Source: Morinoia aosen (taxonomy: Eukaryota; Arthropoda; Malacostraca; Amphipoda; Talitridae). From it: a DNA stretch of 64,000 nt. Below the pieces are notes generated by a model. That model saw only the letters and a program-made list of their open reading frames with translations. It was not told the DNA's origin and made no database searches. Made by a program: the position numbers and the translations under genes. Position 1 is the stretch's first letter; each line of letters begins with the position of its first letter. The stretch lies in contig CM059570.1 of assembly GCA_030386875.1 (NCBI GenBank), positions 33,099,422 through 33,163,421 of the forward strand, given 5' to 3'. Below, piece after piece: positions 30,095-43,534 of the stretch.

Positions 30095-33000
30095 TCCACA
30101 AAGCGAGCAGGTACACGCAGCGCCCGCGTAATGCGGCACGGCGCGCAATGAAGCCTGCCCTAACTTTTGCCTGCAGCAGATGCGCGCTAAGTTAAAAGAT
30201 GCAGGAGGCAGCGGCGCTGGCGAATAATTGCCCCGCCCCTCACTGATAACTCAATAACGCTCACGGAATCAACTTAGGCCACGGCGGCAGAGCGCAGAAC
30301 TCCCTCCCTCTCCGCTCGTACGACGACGCGAGGGATTATAAATTTGGCTGAACTCTCTAAAGGTCGGAGCGCATCAACAGGAAAGTATCATAGAAGCATT
30401 AGAAAAAGTTTACGGATAAAATTAGGCACAATTTACACAAACATTTGTGACAAGAAAACATGAAATTATTTCTAAAAATGTCAGAGAAGTGCTGCTACAG
30501 GTAATTGGAAAATTTCAGCATGGGAAGATATCCATGATGTTTAGAACGCGTCGAAGGCAAAATTCAAATGGGAACATAACTCACGCTATTTCTGAATCTG
30601 GCACTACTTCTCTTGTACTTAGAACCTACACAAACCTAAAGAGTTTCGTTTAAGTTTTGTCAGAATCATGTATGTGGGTGCGAGTGAGCAAAAAATTCAG
30701 GAACATTTAATTGCTTGCGACTGACACCACATTTCTGTGCTGTTCAACTCCAAACTTCGTTGGCCCAAGAACCGTTTGCAAGAATGAATCGAAGTCACGA
30801 ACAAAAGTCCCTCATACTCAAATGCGTCAATTGTACTAGACTTAAGGAACAATCTACCGATGTATCGCTTGTGGTAAATAAATTGTTTAGATATTCAGCC
30901 AAAACCTTTACCTGCGTCACAACAATGCGAGAGGTTCGCTGATAGTGAACTGGATCGGAAATTTAAAAAATTTACGGCGTCCTAGCAGTACAGCTAACAC
31001 CGCAAATTCTTCCAACTCGACTCAGAAACTCAAGTCCACGTTAAACAAGCATAGTGTACTGGCACGACAACTTAAATTGTTTGAAAGAGTAGCTCTAGAT
31101 GCAGACCAGCTCAAATATTCAGACTCGTCAGGGTGCAGATCGGATAACAAAAACAGCATGTTCAGGTCCATAACAATTATTGCTAACCCAAGGTCTTCAC
31201 AACGGCATAGAATTCACCAGAAAAACAAGACTGCTGGCAGTTATTTTTTTTTACAGGCGAAAAGTTTCTTATAATTTCACTGAAAACCCGCTCGCATGTG
31301 TAGCAACAACATTCAACGTGAAGCCAAGCAAGCTTTAAAAAAATCTTCCATTACCTTGACCATTCCCCTTTGATTGATGCCCCAGCGGTCGTTGCTGTTT
31401 TTATTGCTTTCGTGAAGATCTGCCCTTAAATCTAGCTACACCACACACCGTATGAAGAGTAAACACTGAAGACTACAATACAATTAAATGAAACGGTTGG
31501 CACAAAAACTGGACCTTTGCTGCATGACCTCTCAGAATCAAGGTTCAAGGGTAATTTATAACGATGGTCTTTTCCCCTATAAAATCTTGATGAATGCAAT
31601 AAAAAATGAACATCACTAAAATCTTAATTTTTTATTTGATTCACGAAATAAACAAGGAAACTGTGCAAAAAATAAAAACCATAACAATGAATGAATGCTT
31701 ACACTGTACATTTGTTCTTATTTTCTTTACTTCATAGTCTAAAAATACAAAACGGCTTCAAGAAGCAAGTCCATACCGCGATTTATGATTCATCACAATA
31801 TTCACTAGCTTTAAGAGCTTTCAACTTTCGGTCAGATAGAAATAAGTTCACGAATAATGTCCGTAGTTTTCAAACTTCAGTATCTAAAACATAGTTAATC
31901 ATGCCTTACAAAAAGGACAAGTTAATCGGAAAAGTTTTGATCGCTAGTTCCTTCAAAGTTCCTGAGTGCTACTTGAATTATAAATAGGAAGAGCCTCACT
32001 TCTAGGTCACATTTCTCAACGGAGGAAAATTCAACAAACAAACCACGAAGGAAATTAAAACAAAAAATATACCCGCTAGATGAGCGCTTCCACAGAGGCC
32101 AGGAACATTTCAACGAAACAAAGAAATGAAGGCCAATCAAAGACCATTCAAAATTTCGGTTGTACGAAAGTCGTCTTCCCGACGATAGAGGAAGGAGAAC
32201 AAAGGTTCATAAGGTGTACTCACTCAATAACAAATCAAAGCCATTAGGCTCTTCGCGCAGCCGAATCTGCTGTAGTGGCTTGCACAACGAATGATGAACG
32301 CTTATTTCAGGGTGCACTGACGAAGACTGACCGACAGCATTCTCTCCTGAGGGAAGCTCAAGAGTCCTACATAATTCTCGAGGAAAGTTATGAGTCACAA
32401 GCATGCTGAACAAAATTTATGCGGCCATTCCTCGTAAGTATTGAAGGTCCCTAATTAAAAAAAAAATATTGGAAGTACTCAGTTGCGTGAACGACCGTGT
32501 GTAATACTGATTCATCCGCATGCTTCTACGCTACACACATTTTTCGATCATTAGTTTGCAACCAGTGAAGTAGTAAAATCTGATTTTAAGTGACTTCTTT
32601 CAACAACAACAAAAAATGTTTCAAACATGAAGTGTTCTCAATTCAATCATTTATGCGAGTCTACGAGTGTGAATCATGAGTTTCAAAGCAATTTCTCTTA
32701 GCCGAAGTGGCCGGATTTTCATAAGTTCCCGTCGTCGTAGCAGTGATACAGCATGTAGCTCAGCGACTGGAATAACACTGCCAGCTGCACCGCAATGACG
32801 ACTGAAAAGTTTAGTGAATCCGGCCCGGGAATCGGAGTTTTGCCCCCGCGGCTACAACGGACACCGCACTGAGTAACTCGAAGAGAGTGGGAGAGCACGT
32901 CCAGCGAAAGTAATTCCAGTTAAAGAGGCACTCGGCGACCAAATTTCCACGACCATGCGGCAGATGCCGAAAAAGAATGATTTAATATTTGCCAGGGAAG

Positions 33001-35065
33001 CAGCCCTAAAAAGGAGGTTCTTATGAATATTTGGAGAGGAGAAGCGTGGGGAGACATAGAGCGCAGAGGCAGAAGCGCTGGGTCGTAGGTACAACACCAC
33101 AATTTGCCCTGAGTTACGCCTGACAGCCTTATCAGGCCCGCCAGCCCGGCCTACAGGCTGGCTCCGTAGGCTCAACGCCCAGATGTACAACCACAATTGC
33201 TTCTGCCCACGCGCCGCCGTTTGTGAAACTGCTACCAAAATAAGACTGTTAACACCTGCGCTAAGTAACGCAATGTAGATACACGTGTTTCCTTTTAGAA
33301 TAAAAGAATGAAATATTTGTATATTGTCATTGTTTTTTGAATGATGGGGAAAATGACCACAAATCAGGGGTGATTACAATTACATTAACCTAATTTGAAT
33401 GAAATTCAAAAAGTTATATATTTTTTTGCGCTACAAAACCAAGCAATACGAGATATCAGGAGCTCCAAATTATTGTCTAACAACTTCGCTAAGTAAATTT
33501 TTTTTCAATAAAGGTCAAGCACTCATCGAAGGACAGAAGTACCGAATTTCTCGCTGGAGTGTATCTACAGAAATTTTCTCGTTCGAGGAACATAATCTTC
33601 AACGATGTTGTCGCTTGAAAAAAGTGTACTAACACCGCCTACATTACACGCGTCAGTGTTGAGGAGAGCCATTCTACTTATAACCATTTCAACTCTTGCT
33701 CATGAAATGCGTCGTCTTCGCTACACAGAAGTGCAGAATAATACGAATAGAATAATACGCGTAGATCAAACGTGGTCACTGATGAAAAGGACGTCAAATC
33801 AAAGAGCCCTAGAGAACGCTAACAGAAAACTATCTACGCGGGCAGAGCTGGCCTCGCAAGCGTGCGATAGCGCTATTTGGAGGAGCGCAAGATTCTCAGT
33901 TTGCATAGAGGGTGGGTCGTAAAGAGAGTAATGCCGGAGTTTCTCTCTGCAGCGAGACCTCAAGTTATTTATTTGATCGGCACAGTGCAAGACCCATCAA
34001 AGTTCCAATTGCAGGGAATATGTGCAGAATTTAGACGCAGAGCTCGTAGAGAGCTACGGAATTCGTCGCACGAGGAACTGTCATTGGGAGACATGAGGCG
34101 AAATGACGCTTAGCTGTGTCGTTGGCGGGCCAGTGCGACAAAACTAGGCTTGAAAGCATCCTGAACACGTGAGAGGCAACGAGAGTTTTGAGAAACCAAC
34201 AATTTCAACCATGAATTGCAAGGAAAATGTTATGGATGAAACTCGGTTTAACATAAACAAGTGAGTTTCCGATTAAGCACGAGTTAAATCACTTCACCAA
34301 TATGGTCATCCGACAACAAGTCGCAGGCAGTAACACAAGTTTCCCAACATTTCGTCCATTACTCATACGTTCTTACCGAAATTTTGCAACGGAAATAAAT
34401 TAACTAACTTCGAAGATGCGACTCAAATTTCATTGGCCTGTACACGGAGGAGTCAACTTTTCACAAAACGCAGAACATCAAAGAGGTTTGATCAAAAAAG
34501 CTCATTAATTACTTCTATAGGACGAGCAGACGCACGAGCGTAAAGGAGACGCATCACGCTGCAACCAACAAAGGCCGGCATCAAAAGGGCAGCGTCAGAA
34601 GAACTCTCTGTATTTATTTACAGAGACGCCAGCAAATCAGGCATGCACTGATTACTCGGAAGCTCCTCCTCGGTGCGAGAAAAAAAAAACAAGAAAATGC
34701 TAAGTGAGGGAGGGCGATAGTTAAAAAAGCAGCTAGAAAATGAAAGTATCTAAATGGAGAACAGCTAGGAAAAAGTGAAACCGTCTGGGGACGTGCAGGA
34801 GAACAAGAGAAAAAGAAATAAATTTCACACACGATTGAAGAATAGGGGAATGATGGATGAGCTATGTATTTTGAGGATCAGCAGAATAAATACAAACTAG
34901 TTGTATTTTTTACTGCGGACAATGAGAGCAACACTCGAGATGACGGTGTAGCAGGCGTATTCTGAGGACGAGGATGAAATCATCTCGTTAATGGCGAAAT
35001 TTCTACACAACATGACAGACTTCGTATTTGAGAGGGTTTCTGTTCTAAGACGACACAAGCGTAAA
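30095..35065. other. Gene-free stretch
   Basis: About 5 kb without a supported gene or an identified repeat. It includes GC-richer patches near 30220-30330 and 33110-33220. The longest ORF is 128 codons (32852-33238, minus). It overlaps another frame and has no recognisable motif. Confidence 0.4.
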
Positions 35066-35068
35066 GCG

Positions 35069-35244
35069 GCCCATAGACGATCAATTTAATTGTCAATATC
35101 ATTCCCTCAATATATCGATGAATTTTTTTTTGCCCACTAAGTCAATTAATTGACGGTCGTCAATCAAGCCCACAGACGATCAATTAAATTGTCAATATTC
35201 ATCATTGTAAATTATATTGACAATAAACTTGATCGTCTATGGGC
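35069..35244. mobile_element. Palindromic MITE-like repeat, probably two tandem units
   Basis: GCCCATAGACGATCAA at 35069 is matched by its inverse TTGATCGTCTATGGGC ending at 35244. A third occurrence, GCCCACAGACGATCAA, starts at 35168 and makes 35168-35244 a compact 77-bp palindrome by itself. Inner TTGTCAATAT/ATATTGACAA pairs extend the stem. No target duplication could be fixed, so the superfamily is open. Confidence 0.65.
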
Positions 35245-35249
35245 TTCAG

Positions 35250-36940
35250 ACTTATTTGTACAGTAGTGCATTTTAGCACACATAGAAAAATTGTGGTTTT
35301 GCCACTATAAACTCCGTCGATGCCGATTGGACGTACACTTCGTCTCACAGGAAGCCTATCAATAACACACGAGCAAAAGTTCGCCTAACTAGCGAACCTG
35401 TGAGCGACATGCATATCTACACCTACTCAATTACTAACGTTTGCAGAGTAGCGATTAACCGAAGCAACATTTGAAGCCGTTTTAATTTAGTCAACAAAAA
35501 ATAAAATGTACAATAATACAAGAGGAAATAAGTGCCGAGGCTTTTCACACAACCTCTATGTCACTAAAATTAAACCAGGAAGTAAAAGAGAACTCGCTGG
35601 GCCCCACGGATTTACAACACATGATTTCCACAGCACTGGTTTGGTGGTACCCGAGAGCAGCGGAAACGTGAGGCTTTCAAATTATGCAGGACTTTCAATC
35701 CCTATATTTCCATGCGACGCCAAAGAGAATATGTTCTTTCAGTTGAAATACGAATAGAAGGAATTGTGAAGCACACCGAGGCTCGGTAACGTTTTACCGA
35801 AAGACTTCAATCAGCACAACTGAATTGACGACGACGGCATCACATGTAACATTTTCTCAGACTAGAATTTGAGAGAAATCTCGGAACAACATTTGAGAGC
35901 ATCGACTTAAAATCGAGTTCGTAAGGTAATGTCTTGCAAGACGAGAACGTGATGCTATCGTATTACGAGTATGTGTGACATGATAGATAAACCCAAACAG
36001 TTCAAAATTAGCCAAGCTTGCTATCATAATGTCACCGATGGGAGATTTTGTTACCTTTCATTTACGCAATACTGTATACGTTAAATGGATACGTAGAAAT
36101 AATATAACAGTAGGATAAACGACTGAAGCCCACGTTTAAACGTACGAGCCAATATTGAGGTCATCGCTGACGTCACCACACCAAAATGTTGAACATTAAT
36201 AGTCGGAGAGAAAAATAATTTCCAGATGACCCGGCGGCATCAAAAAGTGTCTCTCTGAACAAAATCCATATCCCTTTTATTTCTTATTTATGCAACATTG
36301 AACTTTTCCTTCAAAAGGAGCACTCAACCGCGAACAAAAGGAGCGGACATTAAAAGGTTACAGAAACGAAGGCTTTTAAGCGCCGTGCAAAAACTATGAG
36401 AGGGATTTTATGCCGGGCGATATTTCAGCCGCTTCATGAGCGAGGGCTAGCTCTAAATTAATGGCCATTTTAGACCACTTCCACCTGAGGAAGTGTTTAT
36501 GATAGTTTTTTGACGAATTAGTAGCGTGCTTTGCGAGCGTGACCTTCATCTTCACCAAATTAACATGGCAAAGGCCAAAAATCGCACCGTTACCCAATAA
36601 AATGAAAAGTGAAATATATTCCCTGGAGTCATTGTGCTTCTTGAAAATGTTTCGCTGAAAGTCTACAATATAACGATGACATGCATTTTCATTCAAAAGA
36701 TAATTCTACTGTCTAGCACACTCGGGCACTGCAAATAATTTACTTTCGGGTATTTTACTGGACTTCGCTGTAATTCACGTCGACTATGGAACAACCTAAG
36801 GGAATTCAAGACGCACGTACACACTAAACGCTCAGTTAATGACAGAGTCTGCTTTAGTTACCATAAAACAGACGAGTAAATTTAAAGCCCGACTCCAAGT
36901 GAGGTACCTATTATAGATGGAGAATTTGGGTAAGACAAAC
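35250..36940. other. Gene-free stretch
   Basis: No supported gene. A 100-codon minus-strand frame (36394-36696) has no motif. No repeat recognised. Confidence 0.4.
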
Positions 36941-36956
36941 GTATACAAACGTACAT

Positions 36957-37312
36957 TAGATTAAATTAGTCGTTAGTTTTAGCCTCCCTACCCAGCAACA
37001 ATTGCGATCCAAAGAGAGGAAGGAGGAAGGCACCATTTAGTATGGAGTTGAGGAAACGCGGAATCTACGCAGAAAGGCATAGAAACAGTTAGTTGTGAAA
37101 GAAGATTATGAAACAAGGCCAAAGTTGAAGAAGGCAGTAGTAGGTGCTGAAAAACAGGACAGCAGTGAACCGAAAAAAGGTGGTCCATAAAATAACAAAA
37201 ACATTTTATTTCAACAAAAAGAAAGCCTACCTAACTCTCAGCTCAGGCCCTCACATTGTCCCCCTGGGAGCGCTAGTTCCCATAGATACAATAATTGTAT
37301 CCCCCTGAGGGG
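36957..37312 (-). mobile_element. Short retroposon, copy K, best-preserved full-length copy
   Basis: 356 bp with a perfect 14-bp target duplication ATACAAACGTACAT at 36943-36956 and 37313-37326. It runs from the tail TAGATTAAATTAG to the head CCCCCTGAGGGG. It is the best copy in the window for building a consensus. The minus-strand 66-codon frame within it (36988-37188) resembles frames in copies A and I only because the DNA is repeated. Confidence 0.92.
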
Positions 37313-37329
37313 ATACAAACGTACATCAC

Positions 37330-37580
37330 TGAGTCAAGCGGAAAGTACAAAACCGAAATTCATCCCAATGATGTTGAAGAAATTTAATCCGTGCATTAGT
37401 AATGACACATTTATGTTGACAAATTCAGTTGGAAGAGCTTATAAGCTATGATAAGAGAGTTGCTTCACTTCAAAATTATTATAACTAAGAATTTTTATTA
37501 TTATTCCTAGAGGCAGGATTGAGACACTGCGAAAACCCTCTCTATCCGGTTAATTTCTCAGAAGAAAGTTAAACAACATT
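37330..37580. other. Gene-free spacer between retroposon copies K and L
   Basis: AT-rich; nothing recognised. Confidence 0.4.
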
Positions 37581-37950
37581 GATCGATAAGTTAGTTCTAG
37601 CCTCCCTTACCACGATAATGATGTTCAAGGAGAAGAAGGATGAAGGTACCATTTAGTATGGAGTTGAGGAAACGCAGAATTTATGCCCAAACTGTGTTTC
37701 CGCACAGAATTCCCTGCGCATATAAGCAGTTGGTTGAGAAGGAAGGATAGAAAACGATATAAAAGTTGAAGAATGTTAGAGGTGCTAAAAAATAGGATAG
37801 CATTTAACCGAAAAAACGGACCTTAACAAAATAGAACATATTTTATTTCAACAACAAGAAAACATGCGGAACACTGAGCTCATGACCTCACATTTTCTCC
37901 CCTAGGCGCGTTAATTCCCATTGATACGATAGTTGTATCTACCTGAGGGG
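37581..37950 (-). mobile_element. Short retroposon, copy L
   Basis: Diverged full-length member with GATAAGTTAGTTCTAGCCTC at the tail side and TCTACCTGAGGGG at the head. It carries an extra segment CTGTGTTTCCGCAC...CGCATA in the middle that is shared with copies M, O and Q. This suggests at least two subfamilies. Confidence 0.75.
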
Positions 37951-37954
37951 TTCT

Positions 37955-40900
37955 TTCAAATTGTTACGAGCACGTAACTGTAATATAATTTGAACATTAC
38001 CATTAAAAACGTAAAAACTACGATTAGCAGGATCCACAAGAACAATCAAATAAGAGATTTAAACGCGACAGGCTTGTCTCAGAATTAGAAGACGTGATGA
38101 TATGGTAAAGACTGGGCAGGAGTCAACGTTTGGCGTTGACCCTCGTAGTTCATGTGTAATACCAGATGAATAGTATTGTTGAAAAGAGTTAGACTCCTCT
38201 TGCAACACTAAAATGCTACGAATGGCAATTCGCGTGTATATAATTCACGAACCGAAGTTAGATAAATGAAGTGTTTAAGACGCATGATAAGTGGAATAAA
38301 ACAAGGTCATAGGAACGCCGCTCAAATTCTGCAATTGCTGCTATGGTGGGTAGAACTATTCTGCTTCCCTGGGCCTCGGAGACAAAATGTCCTAGGGCGT
38401 TCGCAGCGTCCGTTGGGCGTTCGCGCCATTTGAGTGCAGGCCCGAAATAAACGTCGTCTTGTTTCCGTACCCATAGTGAGACAGCCCTGCGCTCGCCCTG
38501 GCGTGCAGGCAACCGCTACCGGCGCTGTGCACACCAGCTACGGCAAATGAGTCGTTCTGTTTACGTTTGAACGGAGACCAAATATGAAAACTCGCAACTT
38601 CTAAGCTCATCAGTGAAATACATTTTTTTTAAATAATGCTTTAGACCACTGAATTTCTATTTAAAAAAACATGAGTAGAACAAAAACCATGAGTAGATCA
38701 AATAACATGAGTATAACAAATCTTCAGAGTAGATATGAATGAGATAATGCATGAAACATGGGGAGGAAAGAGAGAAATACGGGAAGAGAGACGCGAACGT
38801 AACTCCCTGACAAAACACTGCAGTTTGTTCCGGTAGAAAAGACCGTCAAGAAAACATGGAGTCGTGCTGAGTTTATCGACAATATTCCTTCCCACAGAGC
38901 AGGCTTTCTCGGAAACCTACAATATGCTGAGCTATCACAAGCATTCAGTCTTGAGATAAATGCTTTCGAGAGAAGCTTCAAACTGCGCCAGGACTCTGCT
39001 ACAAGAATGCGTTAGAAAACAAATTTCTCCGAAGTGAAATAATTACGTTTCAAAATTTCCAGTTTGCACGAAAGCTTTGTTATAATAATGATTGGCGTTC
39101 AATAGAGGTTCAAAAATTACTAAAATACTCGTAAGAATGCTACTCAAACAGTAGGTACTGATGAAATTAAATAAATAGACATAAGATAACGCGAACTTGA
39201 AACATCCATGTAAAATCACAATGAGATTCATAAGAAAACTGTAATTAGAAGACACGCATCTGAACGAGCGTTCATGGAAGGCTGCGCTGGCAAGCCATTT
39301 AATTATTCACGGACAAATCATTCACTTATCCACAATTTAAATTCTCGGGTAAAAAATTTGCAACATACGCATCAAACAGTTCCTAGAGCTCGTAAATGCA
39401 CGCCATCCAGCTAAGATCATAGCATCAAATCATCTTCGATGTACGAGTACAACAGCACAAAATTATATAACATTTTGCACTGAAAACAGTTCGCAACAAT
39501 TAAGCATGCAATCCAGTGCAGAAGTTCCCGCATTATCCCTAAGCAAAGCGGGCGTCCTTTCGAGTTAGCTCAGCTGACTTTATTCCCACTTTCAGATTTT
39601 CAGTTGACATGCCCACCTCACATAGTTTACTAGCTGACGCAGAACAATTTTCAGGGACGAATAGCGGGGAAACTAAAAATATTGAGATCGTTGGAAGAGG
39701 AAGCTGGTGACTCGAACTTCCTCACATTTCCCCATGAGGTTCTTCGGAGACGACGTTTCCGCAGTAGCCCTCGCACCATTAGCTCAGGGCAGGCAAGCCT
39801 CTCTCGCAGCAGGCTGAGACCATTCCCCAAGATGTGTGGCGTTATCAACAACTTGCCCGGCCGCGCATCTCGAGAGCGCCTTCCGCTGAACCATAGCTCG
39901 TGCATCTTCTTTTGGACTCTTTTTGGAACTTTTGGTTAATATTTCAGGTTTTTAAATGACCGAACACTTTAAAAAATCTTACATTTAAAGACTGCACTAC
40001 ATACTTTGGGCTTCCTACAAAAAAGGTGTTCCCAAGAACGGAATGTTATGCTTCTCCGCATAACTGTGTACGGAACATCGCTAAGGATCTGAATAATCGT
40101 CCGGCCAACGACTTATTCATAAATGATTCAAAAGACCGAATATTAAGCCTGATTTCTGCGAGAAAGCATCACATCGTTGAATTCTAGAACAATCGACTCT
40201 TCAGGAACAACGTTCGAACGTCGCCGATACAAGTAGCGAACGATCACGCCAGCCGAAGATGCCAAGAACCTCAACGGATGTCTTCATTTGCTTTAATTAA
40301 TATGTATAACATTGTTTGTGGGGATTTTTATATAGTAATGAGGGTAAGGTTAATGATGTATGTTTTCTATTCGATAGTAGGGATATATCACGTTCTTATT
40401 GGTAACCTTGTTAGGATGTTATTCAAAGTTGGCACCTCAAGGTGACGCCAGAGGCGGGTTGCCTGAGGCCGAGGGACTCAGAGGGAGAGAGCGTCAGTCG
40501 GGCGAGGAAGACGAACGAGAACGGTCACGTACGAGCTCAAATTATCAACCCCGGCCCAGATGGGTCGAGGCTTGCCTCTTAAATCCACTATTTCAAGTCA
40601 TCCTAGAACATCTGTGCCCTCATTCGCTCGAAAGTGATTTACTTCAAGAATACTCAACCGCAGTGCCAATTTAACGTAAATTAGAGATTGCCAATCTAGA
40701 CTGCTAACTGTCGGAGCCATCAACCTGGTCTCTCTGCCCTCAACAAAACATGGCGGGCTTGCTCCAGCGCGCCAGCCAGGCGACATTCAAACTGCGAGCC
40801 CTGATCTCCAAATCTCAGTTAAGTCCCTCTCTGATATTATGTCGATCCGAGTCCCCGCTCAAGCTTCTAAGTATGTTAGGATTGCGAGTGCGGAAGTCAC

Positions 40901-41290
40901 ATTTATTCAATTAATGCGTAATTTCGATGATTAATGTATCAATAATTTCTCTTGTCCAATAGCGAATTTCTTTAATGTCCTTGTGTTCTTCATATCCTTC
41001 AGATAGATAGGAAGAGATGAGATAGATTGATTTGGAAAGAAAAGATAATGTTTGAAGCCAGGAAACACGGCTAGAATGCACGATTAATTTATGGCCTTAA
41101 GCCGTTCGCAACGCTTACCGAAGATTGAATTAAATATTTACTCAGACTTACTCTGAGTTGGTGGCAGCTACCTTGATATTAACAAGTAGAAAATAAAAGA
41201 AATGTGACGAATAATCTTAATGTCACGACTAATAATATCACATGGAAAAATATCATGCATCGCAACAAAGAATGACGGCAGAAGAAAATG
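37955..41290. other. Gene-free stretch
   Basis: Nothing supported. Overlapping opposed ORFs at 38258-38610 and 39651-39939 lie in GC-richer DNA and have no motifs. A short imperfect repeat AACATGAGTAGA recurs near 38668-38715. Confidence 0.4.
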
Positions 41291-41298
41291 AAGACCGT

Positions 41299-41610
41299 GA
41301 CCTCAGCGAGACAAAATAAAGAGGGTCACGACACGGAAGGAGTTGGGCACTATTTAGCGAGGCCCAAAGAAACAGAAAATCTACGCACAAGGTGTCTCCG
41401 CGCATAGAAAGGTAATGAGTGAAAGACTTTGAAACTATATAAAACGAAGAATTAAGTGAACCGAAAAAATATAATTCGTTACAAAACCAAAACCTATTTT
41501 ATTTCAAAGAAAGGAAGGCCTATCTAATCTTTAGCTCGGGAGTCGGGACATCACACCTCACCCTGGGGGCGCTAATTCCCATAGATACAATAGTTGTACT
41601 CTCTTGAGGT
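41299..41610 (-). mobile_element. Short retroposon, copy M
   Basis: Old, diverged copy lacking the tail. It is recognisable from the CACTATTTAG and TCTACGCACAAGGTGTCTCCGCGCATAG blocks and from CGCTAATTCCCATAGATACA near the head end. It belongs to the subfamily with the extra GTGTxTCCGCxCATA segment. Confidence 0.7.
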
Positions 41611-41614
41611 GATC

Positions 41615-42205
41615 AAATTAAAATTTATTCTCATTTGTGATCGGAACTGTTGCCATATTTGTTTATTCAAACGCTATTTGTCATTAATGTAGCCTATTGA
41701 TACCGAATTTTTGATTCGTTGGAAACAGCAAAAAGGAATTAACGCAGGTCTTAATGCATGTCCTAGACACAATTTAAAACAATACTTTAAAAATCAATGG
41801 ACCATTTCTAGGGTGCAAAACGGACCAATCAAATCAAATTTACAAGGATATTGTGCCTCATTTCAGCATAGACAAAATGAAACAAACATTAAACATTTCA
41901 CGCCGTTAAAACGCTACATTAAAAACATTAAATTAAACACTTCACGACATACAAAAACATCAAGGGAACGTGCAGCAAGTTAGGTCGAGGAAGGTGCGGT
42001 AGTTTAACCTGCATCAATTGTGACCAGAGACAAGCAAGCCGAAGTCTGCGATCTGTGGGCTCGTCGATGTGTGAAGAGCAACAGGCCGCAGGAGCGTCCA
42101 TCATAACATTTACAGCCCAACACCGCGGCTGTTTACCGCTCCTGTCCGCGGCTGCGCGGCGACTCCACTGTGGCGGGCAGTGCGCGGTCACTCCCAGAAG
42201 GGAGA
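41615..42205. other. Gene-free stretch
   Basis: Two opposed ORFs of 87-90 codons; no motif. Nothing else recognised. Confidence 0.4.
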
Positions 42206-42387
42206 CCAGTGCTTACTTTTGCCGTAACAGTACTCATTTTCACCAGCAACAGTGCTCATTTTGCTAGTAACAGTGCTCATTTTTTCTAGTAACAGCGCTT
42301 ATTTTTTACTAGCAACAGTGCTCATTTGCGCTAGTAACAGCGCATATTTTTTTACCAGCAACAGCGCTTATTTTTGCCAGCAACAAA
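42206..42387. repeat. Imperfect minisatellite, 21-25-bp units
   Basis: About eight units of CAACAGTGCTCATTTTxCTAG with length variation in the T run and CxGTAA/CAGCAA alternation. Confidence 0.85.
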
Positions 42388-42389
42388 AA

Positions 42390-43450
42390 AGAAAAGCCCA
42401 CGTTGTCAAACATAAAAACGTTAAGATACACCACACGCAAATAGTGAAAAAATGAAACGCCTATACGAGCAAAAAATACACACGAAAAGAAACTTCCATC
42501 TGTGAGATTTATGGACCAAAATAACCTGCTGAACGCCCGCAAAACATAAACTTGAGTAAAACGCGACAACCAGGAGACTTGACTGAACATACGGCGGTGT
42601 TTCTTCTATAATTTTTAAGAAAACACAATTCAGCGACAAATTTTCATCACTTAAAACAGAATTTGCATTATATGAATTACATTACGACTGAGGTTTGCAG
42701 TCGTCATTGGCAAGTGTTCATTGCATTTAATTTTACGCCCGTTCGATATTACTTGGACCAGCCAATAGTTTACTGAGGGAAATAATTGAAATTATAATAG
42801 GAGTTTCCATGCTTTCTTAGCACGAGTTAATTAAAAAACGTTCTTGATTTAATGAATGGTTCCGTCTTGATGAGATCAAAAACTTCAAACGTATGGTGCC
42901 TTTATCGTGTTTCAGTGCAATCGTTCTCAGAATTATAGAACATTTTGCAGTATTAGTCTTGTACAAACAAATATCATAGATTTCCAAACTAAAATATGGT
43001 AGACTAGGCATATTTTAATAATAGTCTTAACCTGATTTTTTGCTTTTAATAAACAGTAAAACATAAATGTAAAAATCCAAAAATGACCCACAAAAACGAT
43101 AACTTTCAAGCGAAGCGCCCTGAGTACTTCTACAAAACATCGGTATCGAAAAACAGCAGGTCATCTCAAGCTACACACACACAACATGAGATCCTATCTA
43201 TAGGGAATGCGCAGTTAAGAAAGGCATATTTCTGTGTATTCAATTAAGTTGTCAGGCGTCTGTTACCACCTTTACTTCCGGAGCCTCCAAAACTGCGGCA
43301 TTCCTTGCGCTGCAGTTCCGTCGTGACATCGCGAGCTCGACTCGTCTTACCTCGCACCTAAGTAATGGAGATAAAGGGAACTCACGCAAAAAAAAATGTT
43401 TTCGAGTGCAAGGTAGCAATCAAAAATGCGTAGAGTGCCTCCACTTATCC
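42390..43450. other. Gene-free stretch
   Basis: Nothing supported. Minus-strand ORFs of 72 and 93 codons overlap each other without motifs. Confidence 0.4.
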
Positions 43451-43454
43451 AATT

Positions 43455-43533
43455 ACTAAATTAGTCGGTTTAACTCCCTAGCCACAACGAAAGCGATGTC
43501 AAGAGAGCGTAAGGAAGGAGGTATTTAGTATGG
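43455..43533 (-). mobile_element. Short retroposon, copy N (tail-side fragment)
   Basis: Only the tail-proximal 80 bp remain, from AAATTAGTCGGTTTAACTCC to the ATTTAGTATGGAA block. In sense orientation this is strong 5' truncation. Confidence 0.65.
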
Positions 43534-43534
43534 A

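Noticed and set aside
32852..33238. 128-codon minus-strand ORF
   Set aside because: GC-richer patch, overlapped by another frame, no motif and no conserved feature visible.
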